NCBI GenBank assembly: GCA_963573305.1
Contig: OY754329.1
Coordinates: 132,233,422-132,297,421 of the forward strand
Reading direction: 5' to 3'
Length of the DNA stretch: 64,000 bases
Source: Pyrrhosoma nymphula
Taxonomy: Eukaryota; Arthropoda; Insecta; Odonata; Coenagrionidae
In this document: one piece after another, positions 22,713 to 33,404 of the stretch
Layout: each line of letters opens with the position of its first letter
How positions within the stretch are numbered: position 1 is the first letter of the stretch
Notes under the pieces: model-generated
Databases searched by the model: none
Told to the model about the DNA's origin: nothing
Seen by the model: only the letters and a program-made list of their open reading frames with translations
Program-made: the position numbers and the translations under genes

Positions 22713-23484
22713 CCTCAACCAAACAAAAACCTTTTGACGTCATTAATATCGGTGCCTAGTAGTACCACTGGGCTAAGAGAACCCAAAATCTGAAAAGTAT
22801 TAACATTCATGTAACTTATGGCTATAAATTAACGGTAAGTTTGATACTCAAGTATTTACTGGGCAGAAATATTTTTAACACTGATTCTGATTATCTGAAT
22901 TTTCTGCGATTACTCAAAACTTGCCACGATCAATCAGCATAGAAAATGAATAGTTTATTCAAGTGAATGTGTGGAATTATGTATTGGTAGGTAGGTATGT
23001 TTCATTAACTCTGTGACCTTAAATTTTTAATATCGGCCCACTAATTGTAAGTATTATTCCACGAGCGTTACATGGTCGCATAAGAAGCTTCTGCAAATGT
23101 TGAGTTTGAGATCTGAATAAGATTTTCAGTCATGTGGGAATTAAGCATGTTGGTCTCGAAGATTCATGGCTGCCTATTCACGTATAGTACAAAAATTATT
23201 GAGCTCATACGAAAGTTGATAAGATGACTCGCTAAAGGGTATTCTGGGCTATAGGTAAATTTAAATAGATTGCGACAAAAGCAAATAGAATAAACAGAAT
23301 TAAGCAAATGGTTAAAAAGAAGATGGGATTGATTCTGGATGTCTCTGATAGCTGAAGCATTTTATATTATGACACCTAATCTTCAGCTTATTCCTGATAT
23401 CAAAAATGTTAATGTCGTGCTTAAAAGGCGTGTGTAATAGGGAAGATTAAATTCACAAAAGTAAAACTCGCGGCTTGAAATTTA

Positions 23485-23523
<39 letters not shown>

Positions 23524-25436
23524 TCCTAATCCTATTTAGCCTCTCTTGACGTATATTTTCCGGTTTCAATTCGTGCGCAGTCTCCGACATGGGAATTTAA
23601 ATGGTATTACCTACTATGTAAAATCAGTGCAGCATATTTTATTTTGACCTCCCAGTAGGTTATCCTATTCATCTTTCTGGTGCTCATCCATCACAGCAAC
23701 CTCACTACTGATTTATGCCGCAAAGAATTATCCATGAATGTTAACCTATTTTGAATTTTTTTCCTTTGATGCCTTGTAACACGGCTCCGAGTCTTTTAAT
23801 AAGCGCTGGCCTCTTGATCACGTCTGCTATAGTTGATGTATTTCATAATACGAATGAAATACAAATATGATTAAATTCTTGGAAGATTATTCTTTTTCTT
23901 ATGCATTTAGGTATTATAGATTCATTTATTTCTGTGTTACACCTTATAATTCTGGAAACCCTCCCACCATTTACTTCATAACCTTTGCAGCTCACTTTGG
24001 CAAAAATGTTTTCATGCGCAGAAAAATTATTGCTATAATCTTTCTGCCTTTTATCTACTACTTACAAATTAGGATGATTGATTTATTCTCATTACTGTTG
24101 CGTGCTTGTCGGAGAAAGCTTTGCGTAGCCGGCTGAGTTTTTTTTTTTTCTGTGTTCAATGACTAAAACAGGTATTCCACTATTTTATGGGGTCAAACCC
24201 ATCCGAAAATGTCTCATGATACAATCACAAAGCTTTCAAGGCTTTGGCGTATTTGAAGCATTCGTTTTTTCTCACAGAGCCTTTTCGATCGGATTTTTAA
24301 ACCGTGATATTGTTGATGGAGTCAAAAATCTCGATTAAAGCCGCAATTACCACAATATCAGACGCTTAAGTTATCCATCCGAATGTTTTAATTAAACAGA
24401 AATCTCTTACAGTTCGTTATTGTACCACGTGTCTCCTCAATGACGTGATCGGAATTTTATCGAGCGATTGAAACACACACCAGCAGGAAAATCTTTCTTT
24501 TTCAACTTCATTCTTGACCTCATCAACCCACCTACTTTTTGTTCTTCTTCTTGGTCTTATACGATCGATTCTGTTATATTATTCGGCAATCGTCTTTGCT
24601 CATTCACTTTCCGTGACCAAACCATCTGATTTTCTTATCAACTACGGCCTCTCTTACATTCCTAACCTTAAGCAGTACTCTTATTCTTGCAATTATTAAT
24701 CTAACTAATGTTGTCTTGCACGCGATAACTTCATTTTTCCAGCGCTATACTGATTTAGAATTCTTTTTACTTAAGTCTACTCGTGTGTCTGTCCATTCGT
24801 CACGCTCTAGTCATTCATCCTTCTCACCAACTTTCAATCGTCTAGAAACGTTTGAAACCTCATTACATTTTCTCAAAACTTTAAAAAATTATAATTATAC
24901 TCCTGAATTCAGATTACTCTTCTTCTAATAAAGATTACATGCGATGAATTACCTATTTTTTTCTAATTTCCATATTACACTTAAAAACAGAAAATGAAAA
25001 AGGTAAAAATAATAATTTTTTAAAGAATGCTTTTTATTTACTAGTCCTAAAAAGGGTCAAATAAGAAAAAAATCTAAATTCCCTTGTAGAGAAAGACAAA
25101 ATGTGTAAAAAATCAAAAAGCATTCATAGTTACTCTAGAAGCGAGTTGGTTGAATGTATTTCACTACTTATTAGCGATCTTGATGATTTTTGAATTTGAA
25201 TCCTTATCTACAAAGAAATTTGTAAAAAAATTCTCATTTTCCCCTTTCTAGGAAAATTAATTAAAAATCATTGTTTGAAATTTTTAATGCAATTTATTCA
25301 TGATATCAACCTGTGATTATCATAAAATAACTTCCCCAGTTTATTTAATACCTTTTTGTGTTTCGCATTTCTGATGTAGGTTATGAAGCTCTTCGCATGC
25401 ACTTGAAGCTTAAACGAAGGAACCGCGGGGTGTAAG
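22713..25436. other. AT-rich non-coding stretch with an (AT)n microsatellite
   Basis: An AT dinucleotide run interrupted by one GT lies at about 23484-23524. Short frames only (23867-24136, 24514-24928), none recognised. Otherwise featureless AT-rich sequence. Confidence 0.6.
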
Positions 25437-25620
25437 TTAATCAAAGATGATTTAGGAAGATGGGGATCAGGTTGGTGTGGGGTTAACTTACCATCCCAGC
25501 GACACGGGTTGAAATCCTGGCCATGGCGGATAAGTTATTCAGTGGAATCAGTGGAAGTATTATAATACTGCAGAGTGCTCAGATCCTTAGTTTGATTCTT
25601 GGGCCAGGATGATTTTTTTC
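25437..25620 (+). mobile_element. tRNA-like SINE, possibly dimeric
   Basis: An A-box-like CAGGTTGGTGTGGGGTTAAC (25468-25487) is followed by a B-box-like GGGTTGAAATCC (25506-25517) at tRNA-like spacing. A second B-box-like TTAGTTTGATTCTTGGGCC lies near 25588-25606, suggesting two tRNA-related units. The end CAGGATGATTTTTTTCTC is shared with 26925-27000, supporting one SINE family. Confidence 0.6.
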
Positions 25621-25736
25621 TCGTTGCAATTTCTAAATTTTTCATCACTATATTCGGCCTGGGTGAAAAATGCCAAGACAAATACTAACTTCCAACTTTT
25701 TGTTTGTGCTGATTAAAAAATCCTGCTTTTACTGAT

Positions 25737-25815
25737 ATTTTGCACCTTAACTTTGGTTTTCAATAGATAATGTATGTCAAATTATCTATTGAAAACCAAA
25801 GTTAAGGTGCAAAAT
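25737..25815. repeat. Perfect hairpin: 35-bp arms, 9-nt loop
   Basis: Bases 25737-25771 and 25781-25815 are exact reverse complements around GTATGTCAA; pairing stops at the next base on each side. No transposon ends or coding sequence are seen in the arms. It could be a young foldback insertion, a microRNA-like hairpin, or a snap-back duplication. Confidence 0.97.
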
Positions 25816-26924
25816 GTGCTGAGTATTCCACAAATATATTTTTGATGAGCAAATGTTTACAATCTTAGGAGCCGACAGCAGCGCCATTTCTATGGAACTA
25901 CCGCATTTGGCTTGAATTAACGCATTGAATAGCTAAAAACTCCAAATAATTAGGTGGTTAGATGTATAAATTTTATTTTCATTCAATTATATGGGAGTTT
26001 GTTCCTCTGAATAACAGTTTTTCGCCAAAATGGCATTTATAATGAATTGAAAAATAATATGTTTCCCAATTAATATTCTGGCATTTAAAACCATATAATA
26101 TATAAAGTTCAATTTGTCAGAAAAGTAGCATGGAAAAGTACAATTTTCGTTGTTCATATCAGGTAGAGGATTCGTTATTCTATAAGTACACATAATATGA
26201 ATTAAATGACATTTATGTCATTTTATGGGGAAAACACCCTAATTTTCGCGTTGTATCTGTTGGCTGCTCAGAATCTGCTCAGATAGTTTTTCGCGCATGA
26301 ACATCACGGGCTCGGGCAGAGGCTGCATTGGATGGAAGATTGGCCAAGGGGATGGAGGGATTAAGGGTTGAAAGGGACGGACGAACAGTTAAGGGAGGCA
26401 ATGTTTTCAAAGTTATTTCCCTCTCTCTCTGTTCCTCTTTCTGCCGTCCTCCCAAAACCCCTCCATGGTCGCCGGCCCTCGTCATCATTACTCCGGCTGC
26501 TCTTTGTTTTTATTTTTAACAGCCCCACCAGATGTTGCGACGGACAGTAGAGGGAGGAGAAAGGTGAGCGGTCGGAGAGGGTTTGCAGTTGAGAGAGGGA
26601 GAGCATGAGGATGGGGGAAAGGGGTGATTTGGAAGACTGGGAAGGGAGGTCGTGGAATGCGGGAGTTTCGGAGTTGGATGGTGGTGGTGGTTGGAGATGG
26701 GAACGGAATCTTGCAGAGGGATTTGGTTAGAGATGAGCCCCTGTAGTGCGGCGGAAACAAAGGAAGGAGGTGACTGGTGAATGACTCGGGGGGAAGGGGA
26801 CGCTGGGAATGGAGGTCCGCCGCTTCAGGAGGAAAGTGGGGAAGGATTAGAACCTTAGATTATGTACAGACTAAAGACACCATCAGAGAAGAAAGTTATC
26901 TCCACAGCAACCAAGAAAGGCGTC
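25816..26924. other. Non-coding; GC/purine-rich between 26280 and 26830
   Basis: Alternating purine- and pyrimidine-rich stretches give five overlapping frames on both strands of 60-90 codons. No domain recognised; considered compositional. Confidence 0.5.
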
Positions 26925-27000
26925 ATGCCAGGCCCGCTATATCAGAAAATCGATTCGGTTCGAGTTCCGGTCAAGGCGAATGATTTTTTTCTTCTCTGAA
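26925..27000 (+). mobile_element. tRNA-like SINE fragment
   Basis: A clear B box GGTTCGAGTTCC lies at 26957-26968, followed by TCAAGGCGAATGATTTTTTTC, which matches the end of the 25437-25620 copy. The A box region is degenerate. Confidence 0.5.
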
Positions 27001-27489
27001 ATTTCACACTTATGTGCACTTGCGGGTGACTCCCTGAAAATTAATACCGTGGCTAGCCCCGCTCAAAATTCAACAAAAAAAGCCCGAAATTCCACTGGAT
27101 TAGTGTCATCTTTATGGCAAGGTTTATTTTTGTTCCCGGGTATCTTTTATGCAAGTATTCATACGGGTGTCCGAAAGATTAAAATATTGTCCACCTTCGT
27201 ATGCAGGCCTAATTAATTTGTGGGAGTGAAAGATAAAAAACACGTATCTTCCCTTTTAGTTTTTTAATTATTTTCCCCTCTCAGGAATTTGTTTATTTAT
27301 TTTTCCAATTTATTCACATTTATTTCGGAAACGAAATACCTATGCTTGCAGCGTGTTATTGTTTAATTTCATTTTAATTAGATATTTGGGGATCAGCATG
27401 CAATCCATCGTCTTAAATTGTTGTGCAGCTGAAGCAAATAAGACAATTTAGAAATTTAAATTGGTTAACATTGGAAGATTTACTTAGCA

Positions 27490-27613
27490 GTGAGCGATTT
27501 TTGACGTAAATTCTACGTTTAAACGGCTCTCCAAGTCCTCTTGCAAAACGTTTAAAAGTTTCAGCATGTCGCTTGCAGGAGCGTGCTGTTGCCGATGTAA
27601 ACATCAACCAATC
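27490..27613 (+). repeat. Diverged relative of the 22565-22712 MITE-like element
   Basis: Shares GACGTAAATT, GGCTCT, CTTGCA and the right-end TTGCCGATGTAAAC followed by CAACCAA with the 22565 copy in the same order. The left terminus is not recognisable. Confidence 0.4.
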
Positions 27614-27908
27614 TGTCTCTGCACTAACTTGTGACAAATTTTTCGTGAAAGTAAAATTCCCTGCAAGCTGTTGCAGGAGAAACTTGAGGAAGTGACTTCT
27701 GTCTGTAAATCCTCTATGACCTATAGTGATGCGACATTTAATATTAGCTTCACCGCCACAATTTCTACACTCTTAGAGTGATTTCATGAGGATGTTTCTG
27801 GAGACAAAGGCGCGCCACCATCCAAAAGTCACTAATCCTACTGTGTTCGACGGTACAGCAATGGGATTGCTCTGGCCCACGCTCTGGCCTCATAAGCAAT
27901 GCATTTCT

Positions 27909-28015
27909 CAGGTACATCTACATACACACTGCGAGACGCCTTAGAGGCGTGTGGTAGGGGGTGTTAGCACACCAGCCATGTGGAGGGAAGGAAATGGGGA
28001 ATGGAAGGGGGAAAG
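27909..28015 (+). repeat. Dispersed repeat starting ACATCTACATAC
   Basis: GTACATCTACATACACACTG is followed by GCGAGACGCC and GAGGCGTGTGGTAGGGGGTG. From memory, closely similar ACATCTACAT...GTGTGGC.GAGGGT sequences are abundant in insect genomes. A diverged inverted relative lies at 49278-49350. No coding. Confidence 0.5.
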
Positions 28016-28433
28016 GACAAATATTAGTTGCATCTTAACAGTTGCTTTGGTGTTCAGATCTTTTTTTTATAATCACTAACGGTGCGTAGAAAAATGGAAT
28101 GTGTGTATCCGACAGTTCGATAGTGTATCTCCATTATCTTGTCGCTTCCATCAGTCCCAAAGGTATAGCACGATGTCAAAATTATATCCTCTGTGTCGTA
28201 CTGAAACTCGCATGGGTAGCGTACGCAGAGTTAATGAACAGGCTTAAAGCTTAGAACAGTGGTAATAATTGGGTAGAGGATCTTCCATTGCGACTTTGCG
28301 ATTCAGAACAAATGTTTAATTACACCTTATCATTTGTATTTGCTTTCACTTATGACATGCCTTAACTATTGGACAAAAGATACAAAATATGCAGAATATT
28401 CCACGAACACACTTTATAGATCGTCATGAATTG

Positions 28434-29197
28434 TGCGTCATCATCAGTAATCATATATACTAAGATTGAATGGCTACAGCTCTCCACTTCCGTCCCCCTT
28501 CACAAACAGTTTCAAATCTACATTCGTCTTCATTTTTACGTCTCGTATAACTTACTTCATGTATCCATGCTTGGGCTTCCATCCTTCGTCTTCTTCGACA
28601 ACTCCTCCCATTTATTTCTCCTTCTAGTAACTTAAGGATTTCAAGAGACTGCTGAGCCTAAGGATACGTGCAATATGCGTACTCCTTCCAATTTTTCATG
28701 TTTTCATTATACTCTTTTTCTCTCCAACCCATCGTAGGCCTTCTTTATTGGTAGTTTCAGCCGTCCATTTCATCATAATGCTTCTATAACACGACAAATC
28801 CATTGATTGCAATATCATTTCTTCTGTAAGATTTATCTTCTAAGCCTTACAGCCATACATATGCATGATCCAACTATCTGTTTTAGTGAAGTGCTCCCTG
28901 ACCTCCAGGCTTGTTTTGCTGGCTGTTAGTAGAGTCTTCTATTGCTAGAATACCTTTGCTTGAGCTACACTGTTAACTGTATCTTTTATGCTTATTTAAT
29001 CTTTGGTGATTCTACTTTCCAGACAACAAACTATGGAGAACTTTCCCTAGTTCTTAATGACCAAGTCTTATGCCCTCTTTGTCGCCTAGATTTCTACCAC
29101 AAACCATTATTTTGGTCTTCTTTACATGAATCTTCAGGTTGCATTTCGTCATTTTTTTCCATGAAGTTCAGCATTATCCCATTCTCCGCAGACATAT
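28434..29197 (-). pseudogene. RTE-type retrotransposon remnant, 3' part (palm end, thumb and tail)
   Basis: The minus strand encodes, with frameshifts and stops, the post-catalytic RT block: NLKIHVKKTKIMVCGRNLGD, a region with the MKWT...TNEE pattern, then the C-terminal blocks. It ends at 28434 in GATTACTGATGATGA, which also ends the copy at 48690. Its upstream part (catalytic motif) lies at 29633-29840 on the other side of a plus-strand insertion, so the element was split by a later insertion. This subfamily differs from the one at 4580-6320 in sequence and tail. Confidence 0.82.
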
Positions 29198-29632
29198 CTT
29201 GGACTTGAAGTTTCTTTACCAAATCCTAAATGGTTCCTTCCGATCCCCTGAACTCCTTACTTCCTTCTCACTACGCGTCCCATCTCGTCCCACTCGAAAC
29301 ACGAGTCTCCTTCACACACCCCAGTCCCGCCTATCCGTTTCCAAAAGGTCCCTTTTACACCGAATCCCATTCCTATTTAACTCCCTCTCCAGCAAATATA
29401 TTTCTCTTGACCTCTTCTCTCCAAACAGGATCTTTACCTCCTCACTAAAACGCTACCACTTACAACTAAATTCATCCCATGAATAGCCATGTGAATTTTA
29501 TTTACTTAGTTGTTTTTGTTACCTCCATTTTTTGCTATACTTAATTTTCTTGTATTAATTTATTTATTATAATATGCCCAATGTAAAAGGCCTAGTAGCT
29601 GTTTTTGTGGTGAACTTAAATAAATAAATTTT
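29198..29632 (+). pseudogene. CR1/Jockey-like LINE 3' end inserted in the RTE copy
   Basis: The plus frame (29139-29486) from residue LDLKFLYQILNG onward reads as the conserved C-terminus of CR1/Jockey-type LINE ORF2: SPELL, then VPSRPTRN, then a LF.P..R block and SLLHRIPFLFNSL. It stops at 29484. A 3' UTR follows (TGCCCAATGTAAAAGG) ending in AAATAAATAAATT at 29620-29632. The upstream RT is absent, consistent with 5' truncation at insertion. It interrupts the minus-strand RTE element between residues that would otherwise be adjacent. Target-site duplications are not clear; a shared CATAT lies near both junctions. Confidence 0.8.
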
Positions 29633-29840
29633 CATCATATATTCTTTTTCCTCTGCCAGAACTTTAATGTCATCAGCAAGTCGTACCATGCCGATTGTAC
29701 CTCTCCATGCACCCGTTTTCCTGACGTTGATTTTTCCTTCATTTCATGTATCGCATTTTCATTATAAATGTTAAAATCCATTGTTGGCAAGGTAAATTCT
29801 TCCCTCACCCCTTTATTCACTTTTTGTTACTGAATGGTGC
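29633..29840 (-). pseudogene. RTE-type retrotransposon remnant, RT motif B-C part of the split copy
   Basis: The minus frame reads KGVREEFTLPTMDFNIYNEN (decayed GVRQGC.LSP.LFNIY motif B), then across a frameshift VRLADDIKVLAEE, where LADD stands in place of YADD. It continues logically into 28434-29197 beyond the plus-strand insertion. The 5' boundary is near 29840; no RT fingers or endonuclease found. Confidence 0.75.
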
Positions 29841-31969
29841 ATGTATTATCGAGTGCAGCTGTTTGTCCAATTATTTCTTACTTTTCCCCTATTACCTGAT
29901 CAACAGATATAGCATGGGACTATAACTATGCTCTTAGACGTGCTAGCTGGTTGACAAGGCTGCTGCACTGAATCGGGATATTGTTTAATATTACGTCACG
30001 CGTAAAGAAATGTGACTCTTCTTTCGACTGAGCTTACAAAATGAAGTCAAGCCTAGCCCATATGCTTGGTATCGAATTTGGGGGCTACATGTAATAAGAG
30101 GCTTATCTTGCACGCGATTCGATTGAAAAGGAGATTATACGGAGCTTTCAGAAGACGTGACATGCTCTCTGAGTCATTCCTTTGAAACGTTATGCTCGCC
30201 TTCGATATTTCTTTAAATTAACTATTATGACGTCTATTCTCTGTTTCACGATTCAGTTGCTCATGCTTTTTGGTGAAAAAATGCTTTTGTATTGAGTTCA
30301 ATATTTTTTCTGAGACAATCCATACCGTGGTAATGTTACGAAACGATGATTTGACATTGAGGTTACATCCAGATTACTCAGGAAGGGGATATTTGGTTGG
30401 TGTCTAATTAATATATATAAACATTTGATGAGTTTGGGTCATGATTGAGAGTATATTGTTTTTCATGTAGTTTTTGCTGAAAAAGGTGCCCTACACAAGG
30501 TTGATTCAGTAGAATCTTACCTTCCACATTACTCCTCACTCTACGCAGTGAATAAATTTCATTGGTGGAAGGGAGATAAAAAATATAGCGTTGGTAAGTT
30601 TCATGTGTCGTAAATAGTTTCATTCAGGTTTTAAAAAACTTGGAAATGTTCCACAGTTCCCGGGAGTCTCACGATCCAATATTTCTCTCAATAATTTACG
30701 ACAATGAGCGTGGATATCGTCTTGCCTTCCAAATTTGATCATTATATTCGCTTCAAATTACTTTATGGAAGATTATTTCACCAGGTTTGATCAAGTTTTA
30801 GACCACTCTGAGCATGAGAATAGTCACGAGGAACATTCGCTCTTTTCGCTAGTATTCACAGTTGCGCTCACCAAAAAAATTCAAGTCTGTGTATTCTGCT
30901 GAAATACTGTTTGTTGGGTGAAATAGGTTATACCATTTTTAAGATTAAAACAATTTTATTGAGGAAAACAGGCCAAACATGTGAATAATTTCTGGAAAGT
31001 AAATTATACTAAGGCAAAAATTATGCATTATTTTCCCACTTGCTAGAAAATAAATGACAATATAACCTAGAGAAGGAACGAGCGACTCAACATTAACGCT
31101 GCAGTTAGCTATTTCTGCTGAGAAACGTGTTGAAAAATATCCGTAGACTGATTTGTAGCTTTATTATCGTTGTTTCACTGTTAATAGCCCATGATGTTAT
31201 CAGTGAAAGCAATTACTTGACACTGCGGGAGTGAAATCATAGAATTTTATTAGTTTCGTCTCACGCCGTTGCTACCCTGCGTGATCTCCAGGGTTGAGAT
31301 AGACCGTTGTAGCCAAAGGCTAATTGCTTTTATGGACCCTCATCCCGTCATTTGCATTGAATGCTCCACTTCATCGGAAGGGAAAGGCATGCTCGCAGAG
31401 TAATACTACTATCTCATACAAAGGGTCAATAAAACTGAGAATTATAGAAGGCGGAGGAGCGGATACATATTGCAGAAGACGTCCGCATGTCTTTTCTTAC
31501 CAGCGCTCTCCTTCCGGTCGAAAGGATTCGCTGCAGGCAAGATTTCTCTTGAACTCAGCCGTTCGGTGGATCCGCATATGGAAGAAGGGGCTTCAAAAGG
31601 TCGCTCTCGCTACGCTAAGACGCCGAGCCTATTGCGGGTGGAGAGGATATTAGCCGTTTTTTCCGCCGGTCAGACCCAATGTTCCCGTATCCCTTTTGAC
31701 CGGTCACATGATAAATAGGTACTTGAAGGAAACCCTAGCCCCTCCTTCTTTCTGAGGCATTATAGTGGTGGCGAAACAATGCGGTAATTGCGCAGAAAAC
31801 CAGGAAGGGTCTATTGCCTACAAACTAGCTCGGTCCGGGGGATTAAGGTGGTTTAAGCGAGATTTTTCCCTAGTCATAATGGAGGCCATACTCGAATATT
31901 ATTTTGTAATTTCAGCAGCTGTATGAAGCATGGAGTATATATTGTAATATTAATAGCGGACTAATATTG
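29841..31969. other. AT-rich non-coding stretch
   Basis: Short frames at 30408-30623 and 31324-31718 (the latter over a GC-richer patch, two registers) show no recognisable domain. No repeats identified. Confidence 0.55.
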
Positions 31970-32075
31970 TTATAAATGACTGAAATACTAAATAATTAAC
32001 TAAATATGCATGCATAAGTCTTTAACATGACTAATTTTTTCACGCCGTGTGATGAATATGTCTTCACAACCGAAG
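31970..32075 (-). repeat. Repeat family Y, copy 2
   Basis: Inverted match to 19440-19575; landmarks on the minus strand are CGGCGTGAAAAAATTAGTCA, a TTTAGTTAATTATTTAG stretch and TCATTTATAAC. Family unknown. Confidence 0.5.
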
Positions 32076-32539
32076 ATTTGTTTTGCAATTTTATACAAAA
32101 GTAAAACGTGTGTGATAAAATTTTTCTTTAATACTTGGGAAAGCATAGGAACGATACACCGTTAAATTTCTGATGCAATTGCAATTGGATTAATCCATGC
32201 GATAAAAGATTCTAATGTTTTACATAAATCCTCTCTAGAGCGAATAAGGCCGTACCATATCCCATGGATACAGCGTCAACTTTTTTGGCAAATATCACGA
32301 AAATTAGTGCGTTAAGAGGCTGATATTTTGAGATTTTTTGGAATGGTTAGATATTTTTATTGATAATGCTGCCTAATTCATTGAGTTTTATGTAAAATGA
32401 TATGCCGCTCCAACTATCTTAGGGTAGTCTCCGCGTTTAACTAACAGGGTTCTCAAGGTCGCAAACATTCGTTGCCAATTTCAAAATGCTCAGACTGTTA
32501 TTCATCTTAATTAATATGCTCTCTATGACTCATAACGTA

Positions 32540-32630
32540 ACTGGAGCGGTAATCCTGAATCCTAGAGTGCACATTATAATAATTTTTTAAGTAAGTAAAA
32601 AAAATCCTTGGATCACGTAAGTATATGTGT
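32540..32630 (-). repeat. Dispersed repeat family X, copy 4
   Basis: Plus strand reads GGAGCGGTAATCCTGAATCC, GAGTGCACATTATAATAATT, TTTTAAGTAAG, AATCCTTGGATCACG, in the same order as 19013-19112. Sequence from 32641 to 33400 is AT-rich with nothing recognised. Confidence 0.7.
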
Positions 32631-33404
32631 TTATGCGTACGAACTCACCATACAGGAAGTAACGGAAATGATACAAAAACTGTTTAATTTTTTCTAAATT
32701 TAGGCATGTAGAATTTTCGTCACGGTATTCGAAATATAGGTGAAACTATTATGAAATATGTTTTCTTCGAAGGTTTGAATCGGCGTTACATATTCATATT
32801 TGTTAGCAATTATTAGAGTAACTAGCTGGAGGATGCCAAAGATGACCTCCCCCTCTCCAAAATTGGTGTATGATCAGTGATTGTATTGCAGAGTTTGACA
32901 GTTATATAGAGACAGACACATAGCTAGGTAGGCATGCCAAGGAAATAATATTTTTTCGATTTTAGTTCTAATAAAAAATTCTTATTTACTTCTAATTATA
33001 GCATTTATTTTAACTCTCATTTGCGAGTACCATCAAATCGAAATTCAGCATTCGTATAGCATCCATGCTGCATGGAAAAGGGTCAAAAAGAAAAGCATCA
33101 GACGTGTAGAATCTAGTCTCACCTTCATCCGGTTCGAACGCTCGATCAGAAGTTTGGAAGTCTTTTTAAATCTAAATAGTAAAAAACAAAAGAATTTATT
33201 TAAAGTTTCCCACATTGAAAGTCTCCTGTCTATTTATTTAAATGAAAATCAAGGCTTAGATCTCCTCCAATTACCTTTAATTAGCATTCTATTAATAAGT
33301 GAATAGATCATTTCTTAATTAAAATTATCATTATATTGGTTATAGCAACATGGATTCCAAGATAAATGTCCAGCATATATCTCGGAGATTATTTATTAAT
33401 GTTA

